Under the pieces are notes generated by a model that saw only the letters and a program-made list of their open reading frames with translations, was not told the origin of the DNA and ran no database searches. A program made the translations under genes and the position numbers. This document shows, piece by piece, positions 16,163 through 26,800 of a stretch of DNA of 64,000 nucleotides. The DNA comes from Bacillota bacterium (GTDB lineage: Bacteria > Bacillota > Clostridia > Acetivibrionales > DSM-1351), in the NCBI GenBank assembly GCA_023398105.1, contig JAEWST010000002.1:62001-126000 (forward strand). The letters run 5' to 3'. The first letter of the stretch is position 1. The number at the start of each line of letters is the position of its first letter.

Positions 16163-16173
16163 TTTTTCGAGCT
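16163..16173. repeat. Repeat B end fragment
   Basis: TTTTTCGAGCT matches the end block of the 26-bp repeat found at 9850-9860 and inside 35056-35081. Only this end is recognisable. Confidence 0.4.
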
Positions 16174-16182
16174 ACCTAACCT

Positions 16183-17364
16183 CTATTGTAAAATTATTGT
16201 AAAATAAAGGGCTATAAAAGTTACCACAAATATAGTAAGAATAAGAGTACAAACAAATCTCTTCTTAAAGCTTGCCAAAAGCATAAGCATATTCTTTATA
16301 TCAATCATTGGACCTAAAACCAAAAAGCCCATAATTGATGCTGTAGAAAATTGAGAAGAGAAAGCCTTGGCAATAAAGGCATCTGAGGTTGAACATATTG
16401 AAAACACAAAGGCGGCAGACATCATAACCAAAAGTGACACTACTTCATGCCCCCATAAATTATTAAATATATTCTTTGATATACATGTCTGAAAAAGACT
16501 TGAAAAAAAAGCCCCTATGATTAGAAATTTTCCTATTTGAAAAAACTCCGATTGTGCATATATAAAAATTAATCTTATTTTACCCATAACTCCCACATTA
16601 GTATTTTCATGAGATTTGCAACACTCACAGCATCCTGTGACATTTTCTGAGTTATTCTTTAAATTAGATTCCTTTGACTGAAAAAGCATAAGAAGCAATC
16701 CCACTATTAATGCAACAAATATCCCAAAGCATACCCTGTAAATAGCTAGGGACGGCTGTTTTGGAAAAGCATATAGTGTTGAAGCTATAACAACGGGATT
16801 CACTACTGGAGCAGCAAGCATAAATGTTATTGCAACAGGTAATGACACACCTTTTTTTATTAGCCTCGCAGCAACTGGAACAATAACACAATCACATACT
16901 GGGAAAAAAACCCCTGCAAAAATTGCCGTAACAAATCCTAGACCTTTTTTTTGAGGAAAAATTTTCACTAAAGCTTCACTTGATATGGCTACATGCAAAA
17001 CAGAAGAGACTAAAATACCTATCAAAACAAACGGAATAGCCTGCAATAGTATACTCAAAAATACCATGTTAAAAGTATAAAGCCCTTCTAATGCAGCGAT
17101 ACTTAAATCTACAAAATGTGTTATTGTGTATAGCAAGTATAATGCACTTAATCCTAAAAGTATGTATAAAACACCGTGTTCTAGCTTTTCATCCCTTATG
17201 GCTTTATCAAATTTAAGCGTAATAGTTTTTTCTAGATTTAGCGTGTGCTGTGTGTCACACTGATATCTATTAGTTCTTTCAGCTGATTTTTTTAATATCT
17301 TTTCATTTACTAGTTTTCTATTAGTTACTTTATGATAGTTCGAAGAAAGATTTGTTTTTGACAT
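16183..17364 (-). CDS. YraQ/YcgR-family permease (DUF318)
   Basis: A 393-residue permease with about nine membrane helices from residue 64 onward. It has GVFFPVCDCVIVPVAARLIKKG near 151-171 and AAPVVNPVVIAST, both family signatures. The central cytoplasmic loop carries CCECC at about 245-249 and nearby histidine. I start at ATG 17364; the earlier TTG lacks a binding site. It is 85 bases upstream of the DUF1980 partner, and a Fur-family gene follows it upstream on the same strand. Efflux or uptake of a transition metal is likely, but the substrate is unproven. Confidence 0.88.
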   Translation of the reverse strand: MSKTNLSSNYHKVTNRKLVNEKILKKSAERTNRYQCDTQHTLNLEKTITLKFDKAIRDEKLEHGVLYILLGLSALYLLYTITHFVDLSIAALEGLYTFNMVFLSILLQAIPFVLIGILVSSVLHVAISSEALVKIFPQKKGLGFVTAIFAGVFFPVCDCVIVPVAARLIKKGVSLPVAITFMLAAPVVNPVVIASTLYAFPKQPSLAIYRVCFGIFVALIVGLLLMLFQSKESNLKNNSENVTGCCECCKSHENTNVGVMGKIRLIFIYAQSEFFQIGKFLIIGAFFSSLFQTCISKNIFNNLWGHEVVSLLVMMSAAFVFSICSTSDAFIAKAFSSQFSTASIMGFLVLGPMIDIKNMLMLLASFKKRFVCTLILTIFVVTFIALYFTIILQ

Positions 17365-17468
17365 AAAAGGTATAATCTCCAACTAAAAAAGGCTTATACC
17401 TATAATATATAAACCTATCCAAATATTTATTACTCAACTTTCTCACCAATAAATATTTATCAATATTT

Positions 17469-17897
17469 TTAGTTTTTCTTGCAATCCTTACAAAAACCGT
17501 ATATTTCAAGCTTGTGACCTGTTATTTCAAAATCAGTTTTTGCTGCTAGCTGCTTTTCATACTCTCCAATTGGGCATCCAACAACTGAAAACATTTTTTT
17601 ACAACATGAACATATCAGGTAATGAGTATGCTCAAAACGGTTTAATTCATATATTGCCTTAGTAGAGTCAGGTATATTGGATTTAATAAGCAGCTTTTTA
17701 GATACTAATGAATCAAGAATCCTATAAACAGACGATAAATTTATAGCAACCTTTTTATTTTTAAGTTCAAAAAAAATTTGTTCAGCATTAATTGGTTGAT
17801 CGCTGTTGTCAATTATTCCAAGAATAGCATTTCTATGTTTTGTATTTTTTAAACCTTCTCGTTTCAATATATTGCTATAATTATCAACTTTACACAT
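17469..17897 (-). CDS. Fur-family metalloregulator (Fur/Zur/PerR type)
   Basis: A 142-residue Fur-family repressor. It has the N-terminal winged helix (about 10-85) with INLSSVYRILDSLVSKKLL, the HTHYLIC metal segment at about 90-96 and two structural zinc CXXC pairs at Cys96/Cys99 and Cys136/Cys139. The ATG at 17897 has GGAAGG nine bases upstream. Sequence does not separate Zur from Fur or PerR, but the adjacent permease pair favours control of metal transport. It is upstream of and in line with the permease gene. Confidence 0.9.
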   Translation of the reverse strand: MCKVDNYSNILKREGLKNTKHRNAILGIIDNSDQPINAEQIFFELKNKKVAINLSSVYRILDSLVSKKLLIKSNIPDSTKAIYELNRFEHTHYLICSCCKKMFSVVGCPIGEYEKQLAAKTDFEITGHKLEIYGFCKDCKKN

Positions 17898-17921
17898 TAA
17901 AATCAACCTTCCAATAAATAA

Positions 17922-17974
17922 TATAACGAGGCAATAAAATGTCCCCCTCCTCGCTTACACGCCTAGATTCAAAT
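17922..17974. repeat. Dispersed repeat A, copy 3 (inverted, rearranged)
   Basis: It starts TATAACGAGGCAATAAAATG and ends CGCCTAGATTCAAA. It is inverted relative to copies 1, 2, 4 and 6, and the hairpin is degenerate (CCCCCTCCTCGC). It lies between the Fur-family and adenosyltransferase genes. Confidence 0.65.
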
Positions 17975-17999
17975 TCAACTGTAGTTTAACAATTGCAGT

Positions 18000-18521
18000 T
18001 TAAAATTCTACACCCTTTCTTGCCATAGTGCCTGAAGACATAGGATGCTTTACAGCATTTATTTCTGAGACATAGTCTGCTAGCTCAATCAGCTCAATTG
18101 GTGCATTTCTGCCTGTTAGCACTAGCTCAAGATGGGAAGGCTTATTTTTTATAAAGTCAGCAACTTTTCTTACATCTATAAATTCATTTGTTATTGCCGC
18201 CATAATTTCATCTAATATAATCAGATTCTTACTCTCAGCACTACTTATGGCGTATTTAAACAAATGCAGTGTATCTTCCTCCATTTGCTTTTTTTCTTCT
18301 GGTTTCATCTGCCATATAAATTTGCATATCTGTTTATATTTATATAGTTCAAAATCAGGTTTTAGCTTTTCTAATGAATTCTCTTCACTAGTTGAGCTTC
18401 CTTTACAAAACTGAACCATTAAAACCCTCATACCACTTCCTACAGCCCTTATTCCAAGACCTAGAGCTGCAGTAGTTTTACCTTTCCCATTACCCGTATA
18501 TATATGAACTAATCCATCCAT
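18000..18521 (-). CDS. cobO: Cob(I)yrinic acid a,c-diamide adenosyltransferase
   Basis: A 173-residue CobO/BtuR-type enzyme that adds the adenosyl group from ATP to cob(I)alamin or precursors. The P-loop GNGKGKTT at 10-17 begins the protein, followed by MVQFCKGS, the NLIILDEIMAAI block and LTGRNAPIELIELADYVSEI. All are family hallmarks. The C-terminus is shorter than in E. coli BtuR but usual for Firmicutes. No other cobalamin gene is in the window, so it probably serves salvage. I saw no B12 riboswitch upstream. Confidence 0.9.
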   Translation of the reverse strand: MDGLVHIYTGNGKGKTTAALGLGIRAVGSGMRVLMVQFCKGSSTSEENSLEKLKPDFELYKYKQICKFIWQMKPEEKKQMEEDTLHLFKYAISSAESKNLIILDEIMAAITNEFIDVRKVADFIKNKPSHLELVLTGRNAPIELIELADYVSEINAVKHPMSSGTMARKGVEF

Positions 18522-18893
18522 ACCCGTTATCCCTCATATCCATCCATATTATAACCAAAGTGATACCCGCCACTTATAGAAGTGGGGGACATTTTATTGC
18601 CTCGTTATATTTGCTTTTGCATATAATTCTTGTAAGTCTAGTAATATAAATATGATAGCATATTCCTTTTTAAAGAGTAAACCACCTTCTAGAAATCAAA
18701 TCATCTCTTAGATGTAAACTCCACGTTACAGTTCAGCCACTGAATATAGTTTATTAGTCTATGAATATACTATAATTTTTCTGCCATAATCTCATTTATA
18801 TATGGAGATTATTTACAAACAAATATTTCGTCAACAAACCATTGATAAGTTTGAACACCGATAGATTTTTTTGTGGTAAAGTTGAGTAATTAA
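18522..18893. other. Intergenic spacer
   Basis: It contains repeat A copy 4 (18550-18609), the GTTACAGTTCAGCC block (18724-18737) and a repeat-C-like segment with ACCATTGATAAGTTTGAACA at 18839-18858 and GTAAAGTTGAG at 18876-18886. No gene was seen. Confidence 0.5.
18550..18609. repeat. Dispersed repeat A, copy 4
   Basis: A 60-bp copy from TATAACC to CCTCGTTATA with the intact hairpin CCACTT-ATAG-AAGTGG at 18570-18585. Its right 45 bases are nearly identical to copy 1. Confidence 0.8.
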
Positions 18894-21206
18894 CTAAAAA
18901 TGCTTGACCCTGTCTCTCTCCTCAGCCTTTTTTGCGTCATTAAAGCGGTCAAGAGTGCCTACTAAGTAACCAGTTATTCGTCTGATTCTTTCAAAACTTA
19001 TATTGCCTTCCGTTCTGCCGCACTTTGGACATTCATCTCCTATTATGCCTGTGTATCCGCAAACAGGGTCACGGTCAACTGGGTGATTAATAGCACCGTA
19101 GCCTATTCCTGACTCCTTCATACAGCGTATAATTTTTTCAAAAGCTTCTAAGTTCTGTGTTGGGTCTCCATCAACCTCTACATATGTTATATGTCCTGCA
19201 TTTGTAATCTCATGGTATGGTGCTTCCAGCTTTATTTTATTAAATGCTCTGATAGGAAAATATACAGGTATATGAAAACTATTTGTATAATATTCCTTAT
19301 CAGTTATATCCTTAATTGTTCCAAATATTTCTCTGTCTTTATTAATAAAGCGTCCTGAAAGCCCTTCTGCTGGAGTTGCCAAAAGAGTAAAATTCATACC
19401 ATATTTTTTACTTGCCTCATCCATGCGCTTTCTCATATGTCCAATAATTTCAAGACCTAGTTTTTGGGATTCTTCCGATTCTCCATGATGTTTGCCTGTT
19501 AATACCTTCAAACATTCTGCAAGACCGATAAAGCCCATTGATAAAGTACCATGCTTAATAATTTCTCTTACTTCATCCTCCCAGTCCAGCTTATCAGAAT
19601 CAATCCATATTCCCTGCCCCATCATAAATGGATAATTTTTAACTTTTTTTTGAGCTTGTATTTCAAACCGTTCAAGAAGTTGGTCTATAACAAGATTTAT
19701 TTTCTTATCAAGTTCTTCATAGAAAGTAATAATATTGGCTTTATTTTTTATAGCAATTCTAGGAAGATTAATTGTAGTAAAGCTCAGATTACCTCTCCCG
19801 TTTATTATTTCTCTTGAAGTATCATAAACATTACCTATAACTCTTGTTCTGCAACCCATATATGCAATTTCCGTTTCAGGATGATTAGGTTTATAGAACT
19901 TTAAATTATAAGGTGCATCTATAAAAGAAAAATTAGGGAACAGCCTTTTTGCACTGACTCTGCAAGCTAGCTTAAACAAATCATAGTTCGGGTCTTCCTC
20001 ATTATAATTTATTCCATCCTTTACTTTAAAAATCTGTACTGGAAATATTGGAGTCTCACTATCTCCTAATCCAGCTTCAGTTGCAAGTAGAAGATTCTTT
20101 ATAACCATTCTTCCTTCCGCAGATGTATCCATTCCATAATTAATAGAACTAAATGGCACTTGAGCACCAGCTCGACTATGCATTGTATTTAGATTATGTA
20201 CAAAAGCTTCCATTGCCTGATATGTACTATTATTTGTTTCCATTTCTGCTTTTTGTATAGCAAACTCTTGTGCTTTTGTAACAACAGCCTTATCCTCAAT
20301 AATTCTACATAAATATTTATGTTCAATCCCTATATATTCTTCCATTCTTCCAAGTACAGGGACAATGCCTTCATTTTTATTTATTTCCCCAAATATACGA
20401 TTTATCTCTGCTCCAATACTTATATCCTGTAGAGTCCATTCTAATATTTTTACTAAATTACGCCTATATAGCTTTATGTATGTTTTTGCTACACCTGGAG
20501 CTAGCCCATAGTCAAAATTAGGTATACTCTGTCCCCCATGCTGATCGTTTTGATTGGATTGAATTGCGATACAAGCAAGTGAGGAATAGCTTTGTATATC
20601 ATTTGGCTCCCTTAAATATCCATGACCAGTACAAAAACCTCCTTTAAAAAGCTTCTCTATATCTATCTGGCAACATGTAGTAGTTAATGCCAGGAAATCC
20701 AGGTCATGTATATGAATATCCCCATTCCTATGGGCTCTTGAATGTTCTGGCTTCAACACAAACATCTCATTAAACTGCTTAGCACCCTCTGAACCATATC
20801 TAAGCATGGTTCCCATTGCTGTATCTCCATCAATATTTGCATTTTCACGCTTTTTATCATTATCCTTTGCTTCTTTAAAGGTCAAATCCTCGTAAACCTT
20901 CATAAGCCTCGTATTCATCTCTCTTATACGAGTTCTTTCTGCTCTGTAAAGAATATATTCTTTGGCAGGCTTTGCATATCCATCTTCAATCAAAATTTTT
21001 TCGACAATATTCTGAATTTCCTCAACACCTGGAACTTTTTTATCTAGATTTTTATCCAGTTGCTCTGCAACCTTTTCAGCTAAAGCTAATGCTGTTGAAT
21101 AGTCTTCTTCTCCTGCAGCGTTTCCAGCTTTAAATATGGCATTAGCAATTTTTTCGATATTAAAGGGTACTTCTCTTCCATCTCTCTTCCTAATTTTTGT
21201 AATCAT
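18894..21206 (-). CDS. nrdD: Anaerobic (class III) ribonucleoside-triphosphate reductase
   Basis: A 770-residue glycyl-radical reductase that makes deoxynucleotides anaerobically. An ATP-cone domain covers about residues 1-95 (ITKIRKRDGREVPFNIEKI). The catalytic barrel contains TTCCQIDI and AGAQVPFSSINYG. A C-terminal zinc site uses VCGYTG and CPKCGR, and the glycyl-radical loop is RRITGYLVG with Gly746. Length is normal. The activating radical-SAM protein NrdG is not adjacent, unlike in many genomes, so it is encoded elsewhere. A possible NrdR-like palindrome lies upstream at 21371-21387. Confidence 0.95.
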   Translation of the reverse strand: MITKIRKRDGREVPFNIEKIANAIFKAGNAAGEEDYSTALALAEKVAEQLDKNLDKKVPGVEEIQNIVEKILIEDGYAKPAKEYILYRAERTRIREMNTRLMKVYEDLTFKEAKDNDKKRENANIDGDTAMGTMLRYGSEGAKQFNEMFVLKPEHSRAHRNGDIHIHDLDFLALTTTCCQIDIEKLFKGGFCTGHGYLREPNDIQSYSSLACIAIQSNQNDQHGGQSIPNFDYGLAPGVAKTYIKLYRRNLVKILEWTLQDISIGAEINRIFGEINKNEGIVPVLGRMEEYIGIEHKYLCRIIEDKAVVTKAQEFAIQKAEMETNNSTYQAMEAFVHNLNTMHSRAGAQVPFSSINYGMDTSAEGRMVIKNLLLATEAGLGDSETPIFPVQIFKVKDGINYNEEDPNYDLFKLACRVSAKRLFPNFSFIDAPYNLKFYKPNHPETEIAYMGCRTRVIGNVYDTSREIINGRGNLSFTTINLPRIAIKNKANIITFYEELDKKINLVIDQLLERFEIQAQKKVKNYPFMMGQGIWIDSDKLDWEDEVREIIKHGTLSMGFIGLAECLKVLTGKHHGESEESQKLGLEIIGHMRKRMDEASKKYGMNFTLLATPAEGLSGRFINKDREIFGTIKDITDKEYYTNSFHIPVYFPIRAFNKIKLEAPYHEITNAGHITYVEVDGDPTQNLEAFEKIIRCMKESGIGYGAINHPVDRDPVCGYTGIIGDECPKCGRTEGNISFERIRRITGYLVGTLDRFNDAKKAEERDRVKHF

Positions 21207-21721
21207 ATTACTTTGTGCATCTCTCTTTCTGTTAATTTAATTTTTCAGTTGATATTTAAACAAAATATATTTATACAAATAGTGCCTGTTCAACAATATA
21301 TGCTTATGTTGAAATTAACACTGCAATTGACTAAAGCTATATACAAACATCTATATTTAGTTAAGTTGATACTACCACATACAATATGTTGTGTCAATAT
21401 ATTCCATTGATATGTTGCTTCTACTTCAATAATCAAATAAATACATTTATTTTAGAGTTTGCTAGATGGTTACTGAATATGATTGGGAAAATTATAAAAG
21501 TACATTTAAATTAATGGCAAAGCTTGGTTAGAATACATGAATCACAAATAAGTTAATCGAAAGCAATATTCATACATGTTTACTATCGTTCAACAAGTCT
21601 TATATTAGCAATATTTTCAGTCAAAAAAAGAGCATACTTCTATGAGACTTACTAATAGAGGTACGTTCTTTTTTAATTACTTGTTTTTATATTTATTAAT
21701 AATATTTCTTTGTTTTCTCTC
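21207..21721. other. Intergenic region upstream of nrdD
   Basis: No gene was seen. The inverted repeat TTCAACA/TGTTGAA lies at 21289-21313. ACATACAATATGTTGTG near 21371-21387 weakly resembles an NrdR box. A chemoreceptor terminator lies at 21630-21672. Confidence 0.4.
21630..21672 (-). terminator. Intrinsic terminator of the chemoreceptor gene
   Basis: On the minus strand AAGAACGTACCTCTAT pairs with ATAGAAGTATGCTCTT with two mismatches, followed by TTTTTTTGAC. It lies about 50 bases after the chemoreceptor stop. Confidence 0.75.
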
Positions 21722-23257
21722 TTATTTCTGTACCACATCAAGTAGTTCTTTAGACATGCTCTGAATATCTTCAACAGATGAGTCAACCTCTTGCATTGAT
21801 GAAACCAATTGCTCACTTGCAGCCGCAATCAATTCGATATCTCTAAGTGAACTCTCGTTTATGTCTTTTACACCAATAACCAAGTCTACCATTTTTCTTC
21901 CATGGTCTGCTGCTTCCATTGTGTCCCCTTCAACTATAACAAGCTTATCGTTCATTTCTTTGTTAGCGTCAGCAACCTTAGTAAAAGAATTTCTTGCCTC
22001 TTCGATAACTTCAAGCCCATTGTCTACCAGTATAGAACCATTGTCCATAGAGCACACTGCATTTTGTGTGTCTTCTATTACCTCTTGTATTAGTTCAGAA
22101 ATGTCCTTTGCCGCTTGCTTAGAACCCTCTGCCAAATTTCGGATTTCCTGAGCTACTACTGCAAAGCCTTTGCCCTGTTCACCAGCTCTAGCTGATTCAA
22201 TAGCAGCATTTAGTGCAAGTAAATTAGTTTGTGAAGATATTTGAGAAATTATATCAACAAATGCTGATATCTTGCTTGATCTCTGTTCAAGCTGGCTAAT
22301 AATAGCTTTACTTTGCTTAGTAGCATCTGCAATAGCCTCCATCTTCTCAACTGCACTACCTAAAACCCTTTCATTGTCACCTGTTAGGTTCTTAACTTGA
22401 TTTGAAAGAATCCCTATTTGTTTACTTTCGTCAGATATTTTATGTAGGTTTTCAGACATATTTGTTACTGCCAAAGTTGCCTCTTCCATGCTCCTTATAG
22501 AATTTCTTGAACCTTCAGCTATTTTAGAAGTTTTTTCTGCTATATCTTCATTTGACTTTACAGTACTTTCCGTCATTATTGATAAATTTGAAACAGAAGC
22601 AGATAAAGCGTTAGATACCTCAGTTGATTTCTGAGTGACTTCTAGCATTTTATTCATAAGTTCTTCCTGTTCTTTAGCACCCATCATATTCCCCAGCATC
22701 TCACGCGTTCTTTTTGATAACATAATAAATATAAAAGCTAGCATTATTAGTTGGAATGCTCTAGGCATAACTCCATATTTCATCAAACTTCTCATATCCA
22801 TATAGTTTCTATCAATTATACCAACTGTTTTTATTGATAATATTTGTGCTATCGAAACAGATGAAATTGATAGTATTGATGTGTACCAACTAAGTTTTGT
22901 TGAAAAAAATAAACTTGCTATTGCTAAAGGATAAGTATACAAGGCAACAGCGAATTGTTTTAGAATTGCTACAGTAATACTTACCATAAGAACAGCTGCT
23001 GTTACTATTACATATTTAACCCAAGAGCCCTGTTGCTTTAATAATATAACAAGTACAAACGGTAAAGATAATAATGCTATAGATGTAATTGTCACAACTG
23101 TCATTAAATTTTTGTCTACTGCGAAAACACCCATAAAATTTAGAACAAAAGCAATTATGACTACTACATTTGTGCAAAGCATAACAAGTGCTGCAAACTT
23201 ATTTGCCTCTATTTCGTTCTGTAATAAAATCGTATTCTTGTTGCTATTCTTGCCCAT
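21722..23257 (-). CDS. Methyl-accepting chemotaxis protein with six-helix membrane sensor
   Basis: A 511-residue receptor. About six closely spaced membrane helices (residues 18-180) replace the usual extracellular sensor, and no HAMP domain is apparent. The cytoplasmic coiled coil carries the conserved hairpin tip [21 protein letters not shown], then [16 protein letters not shown]. It would signal to CheA/CheW in response to a membrane or intracellular cue. The ATG at 23257 has GGAGG seven bases before it; a TTG two codons earlier would lie too close. It is a single-gene unit with its own terminator. Confidence 0.92.
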   Translation of the reverse strand: MGKNSNKNTILLQNEIEANKFAALVMLCTNVVVIIAFVLNFMGVFAVDKNLMTVVTITSIALLSLPFVLVILLKQQGSWVKYVIVTAAVLMVSITVAILKQFAVALYTYPLAIASLFFSTKLSWYTSILSISSVSIAQILSIKTVGIIDRNYMDMRSLMKYGVMPRAFQLIMLAFIFIMLSKRTREMLGNMMGAKEQEELMNKMLEVTQKSTEVSNALSASVSNLSIMTESTVKSNEDIAEKTSKIAEGSRNSIRSMEEATLAVTNMSENLHKISDESKQIGILSNQVKNLTGDNERVLGSAVEKMEAIADATKQSKAIISQLEQRSSKISAFVDIISQISSQTNLLALNAAIESARAGEQGKGFAVVAQEIRNLAEGSKQAAKDISELIQEVIEDTQNAVCSMDNGSILVDNGLEVIEEARNSFTKVADANKEMNDKLVIVEGDTMEAADHGRKMVDLVIGVKDINESSLRDIELIAAASEQLVSSMQEVDSSVEDIQSMSKELLDVVQK

Positions 23258-23803
23258 TACCAATCCTCCCTGTAAAGCATAAATTAATTTGTAATTATGT
23301 AATTTTACTTTATACTATGCTACAAATTTTACCATTGTTCCTTCATTTTGTGTAAAAATCACTAAAAAACTTTTAAATCCCTACTATTACCACATTATTA
23401 TACAACATAATTTACATTTTGTAATAGTTTTTGCAAAAATTATTGTCGTATAAGGTACGAGTAATATACCAAAGTGCTTAGGCTTACTTTTATAAGATTT
23501 CAGTATTTATTTTCTAATTGTGTACCGTTCAGCAAGCCCTTCTTTTATTTAAGTAATTATGCATAATTTAAGCATACTTAGAAAGCCTATAAATTCTAAA
23601 GAAATTATAGGCTTTTACTTTATGATATATATTCAATTCATTTTATTACAATGTCGGTTTTAGCACACTATGAACCATGGATGGTGAATGTGTGCGACGG
23701 CAAAAATAATGAGATGAAGCATTACTAATTTCTTGCAACTATTTTGGTAACAAACCATTGATAATTCTACCGCACAAATAGATTTTTATGTGCGAATTTT
23801 AAT
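23258..23803. other. Intergenic region between sbcC and the chemoreceptor gene
   Basis: No gene was seen. It holds a strong hairpin AAGCCTATAA/TTATAGGCTT at 23583-23614 (possible sbcC terminator), a nested stem structure at 23652-23699 and a repeat-C-like segment at 23752-23800. Confidence 0.45.
23583..23614. terminator. Hairpin, possible terminator downstream of sbcC
   Basis: The 10-base arms AAGCCTATAA and TTATAGGCTT flank a 12-base loop. The T-run is better on the plus strand (TTTTACTTT) than on the minus strand, so direction is uncertain. Confidence 0.45.
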
Positions 23804-26800
23804 TTAAACTATAAACCTTGCAAAGCTTCCTTCTTTATTTGAATAAATCTCTAGGACACTTTTAATTCGCTCTTTCAGCTCAAAAACATGAGATATAACG
23901 CCAACTAGTCTGCCTGTTTTTTGTATATCTACAAGACACTGTATTGCACTGTCTAGTGATTCAGGGTCAAGAGAACCAAAGCCTTCATCAACAAAGAGTG
24001 TCTCTAAACTAATTCCTCCAGCGTAGGACTGTACAATATCAGCTAATCCAAGAGCCAACGCAAGTGATGCCTTAAAACCCTCTCCACCCGATAAAGTTTT
24101 TACGTGCCTTGCTTTACCTGTATAGTTGTCAAACACCTCAAGCTCTAACCCCTGCTGTGCTCTACCCTTGCTCTTGTCCTCCTTCCTCTTGAGTAAATAT
24201 CTAGAGCCTGTCATCTTTTCAAGCCTCAGGTTTGCAGCAATGATTATCTCATCAAAATATGCCGCTAGTACATACCTCTCAAAAGTAAGTCTTTGATCAT
24301 TGTCTCCCTTAGCCACCCTGTGCAAATCCCCAACTAACCTGTATTTCTCCTCAAGAGCTTTTATCTTAACTAATAAACTTTCTAATTGACTTAGGGCTTT
24401 CAAATTATTTGTATTCCTTGAAAAAACAACATTTTGCTTGTTTTGCATATTTTTCTGCTCTTCAACCAACAAATTATACTTAGCTTCTAACTCATTAATA
24501 TTTTGAAATTCAAGTGCTTTAGTTTCTTCCTCTAAATGTATAAGCATATCCCTTTGTGATTTTAATTTCTGATAAAAAGAGGCTATTTCTTCTTGCAAAG
24601 AAAGTATATCTGCTTTTGTCTTCTTCATTTTGACATAATGCTTATAGTCTTCAAAGCCGCCTTCAATCAGTCTTTCATTTAAAAGCCTATCCAGTCGAAC
24701 ACTTTCCTCTATACTCTCACTTAAAGACGTAGTTCTGACAGCCACAGCCTTTTCTAGCTCACTCTGCTTTTCTTTTGCAAGTTCAGTTGCTCGCTCTGCT
24801 TTTTTCAAATCCGCCTCAAGTTTCTCAATTTCAGTCTTTTTCTCAGCTAGTTTTGCATTAAGCCTTGCTGCTGAACGTATATCTTCTGGAACTTCAGCCT
24901 CAATGCTAAAAACAGCTGTGCTAAGCCTTGCAAGCTCTTCTAAAGCTGATAATTTCTGATTATTGAAGCCATTAACATTTACCTCTAATTTTCCTATTTT
25001 ATTTGCGGTTTCCTCATATTCTCTTTCAAATACATCCTTTTTCTTAACAAACTCAAGTTTCTCCTTATACATGTCCTTTAAAGCCAAGGTCTCAGCTTTA
25101 AGCTGTTTGCCTTTTTCTATTATATCCTTACGAGCCTTTTCAAGGCTTTCTTTTGTCAATTTATCTATTTTTAAATAATTATTTATCTTGCTAAAAAAAG
25201 CTTTTTCAGTCTCATTTTTTTGTGTAATCTGTGGTACTTCATCTCCCTGTTGTTTATCTCTATCTATCTCAAATATATTTATTAACTGAGACTCAAGAGC
25301 TAAAAACTTATTTTTAATTTCAAGCTTTTTACTCTCGATATTTCCACCAAGCTCTGAGATAACTTTTAGCTTGTCAGTTCTTTGGTCGCTCAGGCTTGCA
25401 TATTTCTGTTTTAGCTCCTTTAGTTTTTCTTCACTTGGAATACTCTCCATTACTTTTGCTGGGTTTGGGTGCTCTAACGCACCACAGACAGGGCAAGGTT
25501 TATTTTCCTGTAAAGTCTTAGCTAGTATTCCAGCTTGCCCACGAATATAATTGTCCTCCAGCTGTTCGAGCTTGCTTCTGAATTTCACAAAATCCGTATC
25601 AAAAACTTCAAAGTCTGACTTTTGGGACTCATATAGCTCCGACTGCTTAATAAAAGAAATAATCAGCTTATTAGTATTGTCTAATTCAATTAAAAGCTTT
25701 TTATTTTCAGAAATCTCCTTATCTAATTTTGTACACTCAGATTCCATTATATATAGCTGTTTTAGTTGTTCTTCCTGCTCTTTATAGCTCTTTTTTGCCA
25801 CTTCTAAAGTCTTCTGCTCTGTCTCTAACAAATTAATAATCTCAGTATTCTTAGCTTTTGCTACCTCTAAAGCTTTTAGTCCTTTATCATACTGAATTAC
25901 CTTTGGTAACATGCTATTAAGTACAGATAGCTCTGCCTCGTACTTTTTCTTGAGGGGTTCCTTTTCCTTTTCTAAATTAAATTTCTCTTTGCAAGCCAAA
26001 TAATCCTTGTTGCTATTCTCTGCCTGTTGCTTTGCCAATGTCAACTCCCTAGTTTTTGTCTCAATACTCTGTTTGGAAATTTTACATTGTTCATCAATCT
26101 CGCTAATTGGCAAAGCTCTTCTAGCAAATTCTAAGTCTGCTTCCTTTTGTGAAAATTCCGCTGCTCTAGCAATTGAAACAGCATACTCACTGCTTATTTT
26201 TTCTTTATCCTTGAGTTTCTTATTTATTTCATTACTTTTTGCTAGTTCTTCCCTCAAAGTTCCCTGACTTGATGTTATCATTTCCAACTGAGACTTTAGT
26301 ACTCCTAATTCTTCTATATCTGCCTCAGATAAAGTCTTAATTTCTTCCAAAAACAAGTCTATATTAACATTCTGGTTCTTTCTTATTTCTTCCAGTTCAA
26401 TTTTGTTTCCGCAATCAAAATGCTTGATATAAGTATCAATTTGAGTTTTAATATCATGGACTATTTTATATAACTCCTTGCTCTCATTCTCAAGCTTTTT
26501 TTGGATTTGAGCAAATGCCTCTGTTCCAAATATTTTTCTGAAAATAATCTCTCTTTCATTACTATCGGACTCTAATAGCTTTCTAAATTCACCTTGGGGT
26601 AGCATTACAATTTGCTTAAACTGGGATTTATTTATTCCCAAAAGCATATTAATTTTTTCATCTACGTTTGATATCTTTGTTATCAGCGAACCATCATGCA
26701 TTAAAAGCTCTACATCGGCATTTCTGGTTGTGTAGCCCTCTCCCCTCAGCTTTTTCTGCTCCTGCTGTGGCGACCTTCTTATCTTATAAACTTTTTTTCT

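Noticed and set aside
18724..18760. Possible cobalamin riboswitch near the adenosyltransferase (CAGCCACTGA)
   Set aside because: The conserved B12 box and the paired core are absent, and the GTTACAGTTCAGCC part is repeated at 13253, so it is a dispersed repeat rather than a riboswitch.
21371..21387. NrdR box upstream of nrdD
   Set aside because: The match is partial and a second box at the usual spacing was not found, so it is mentioned only as a weak possibility in the spacer entry.
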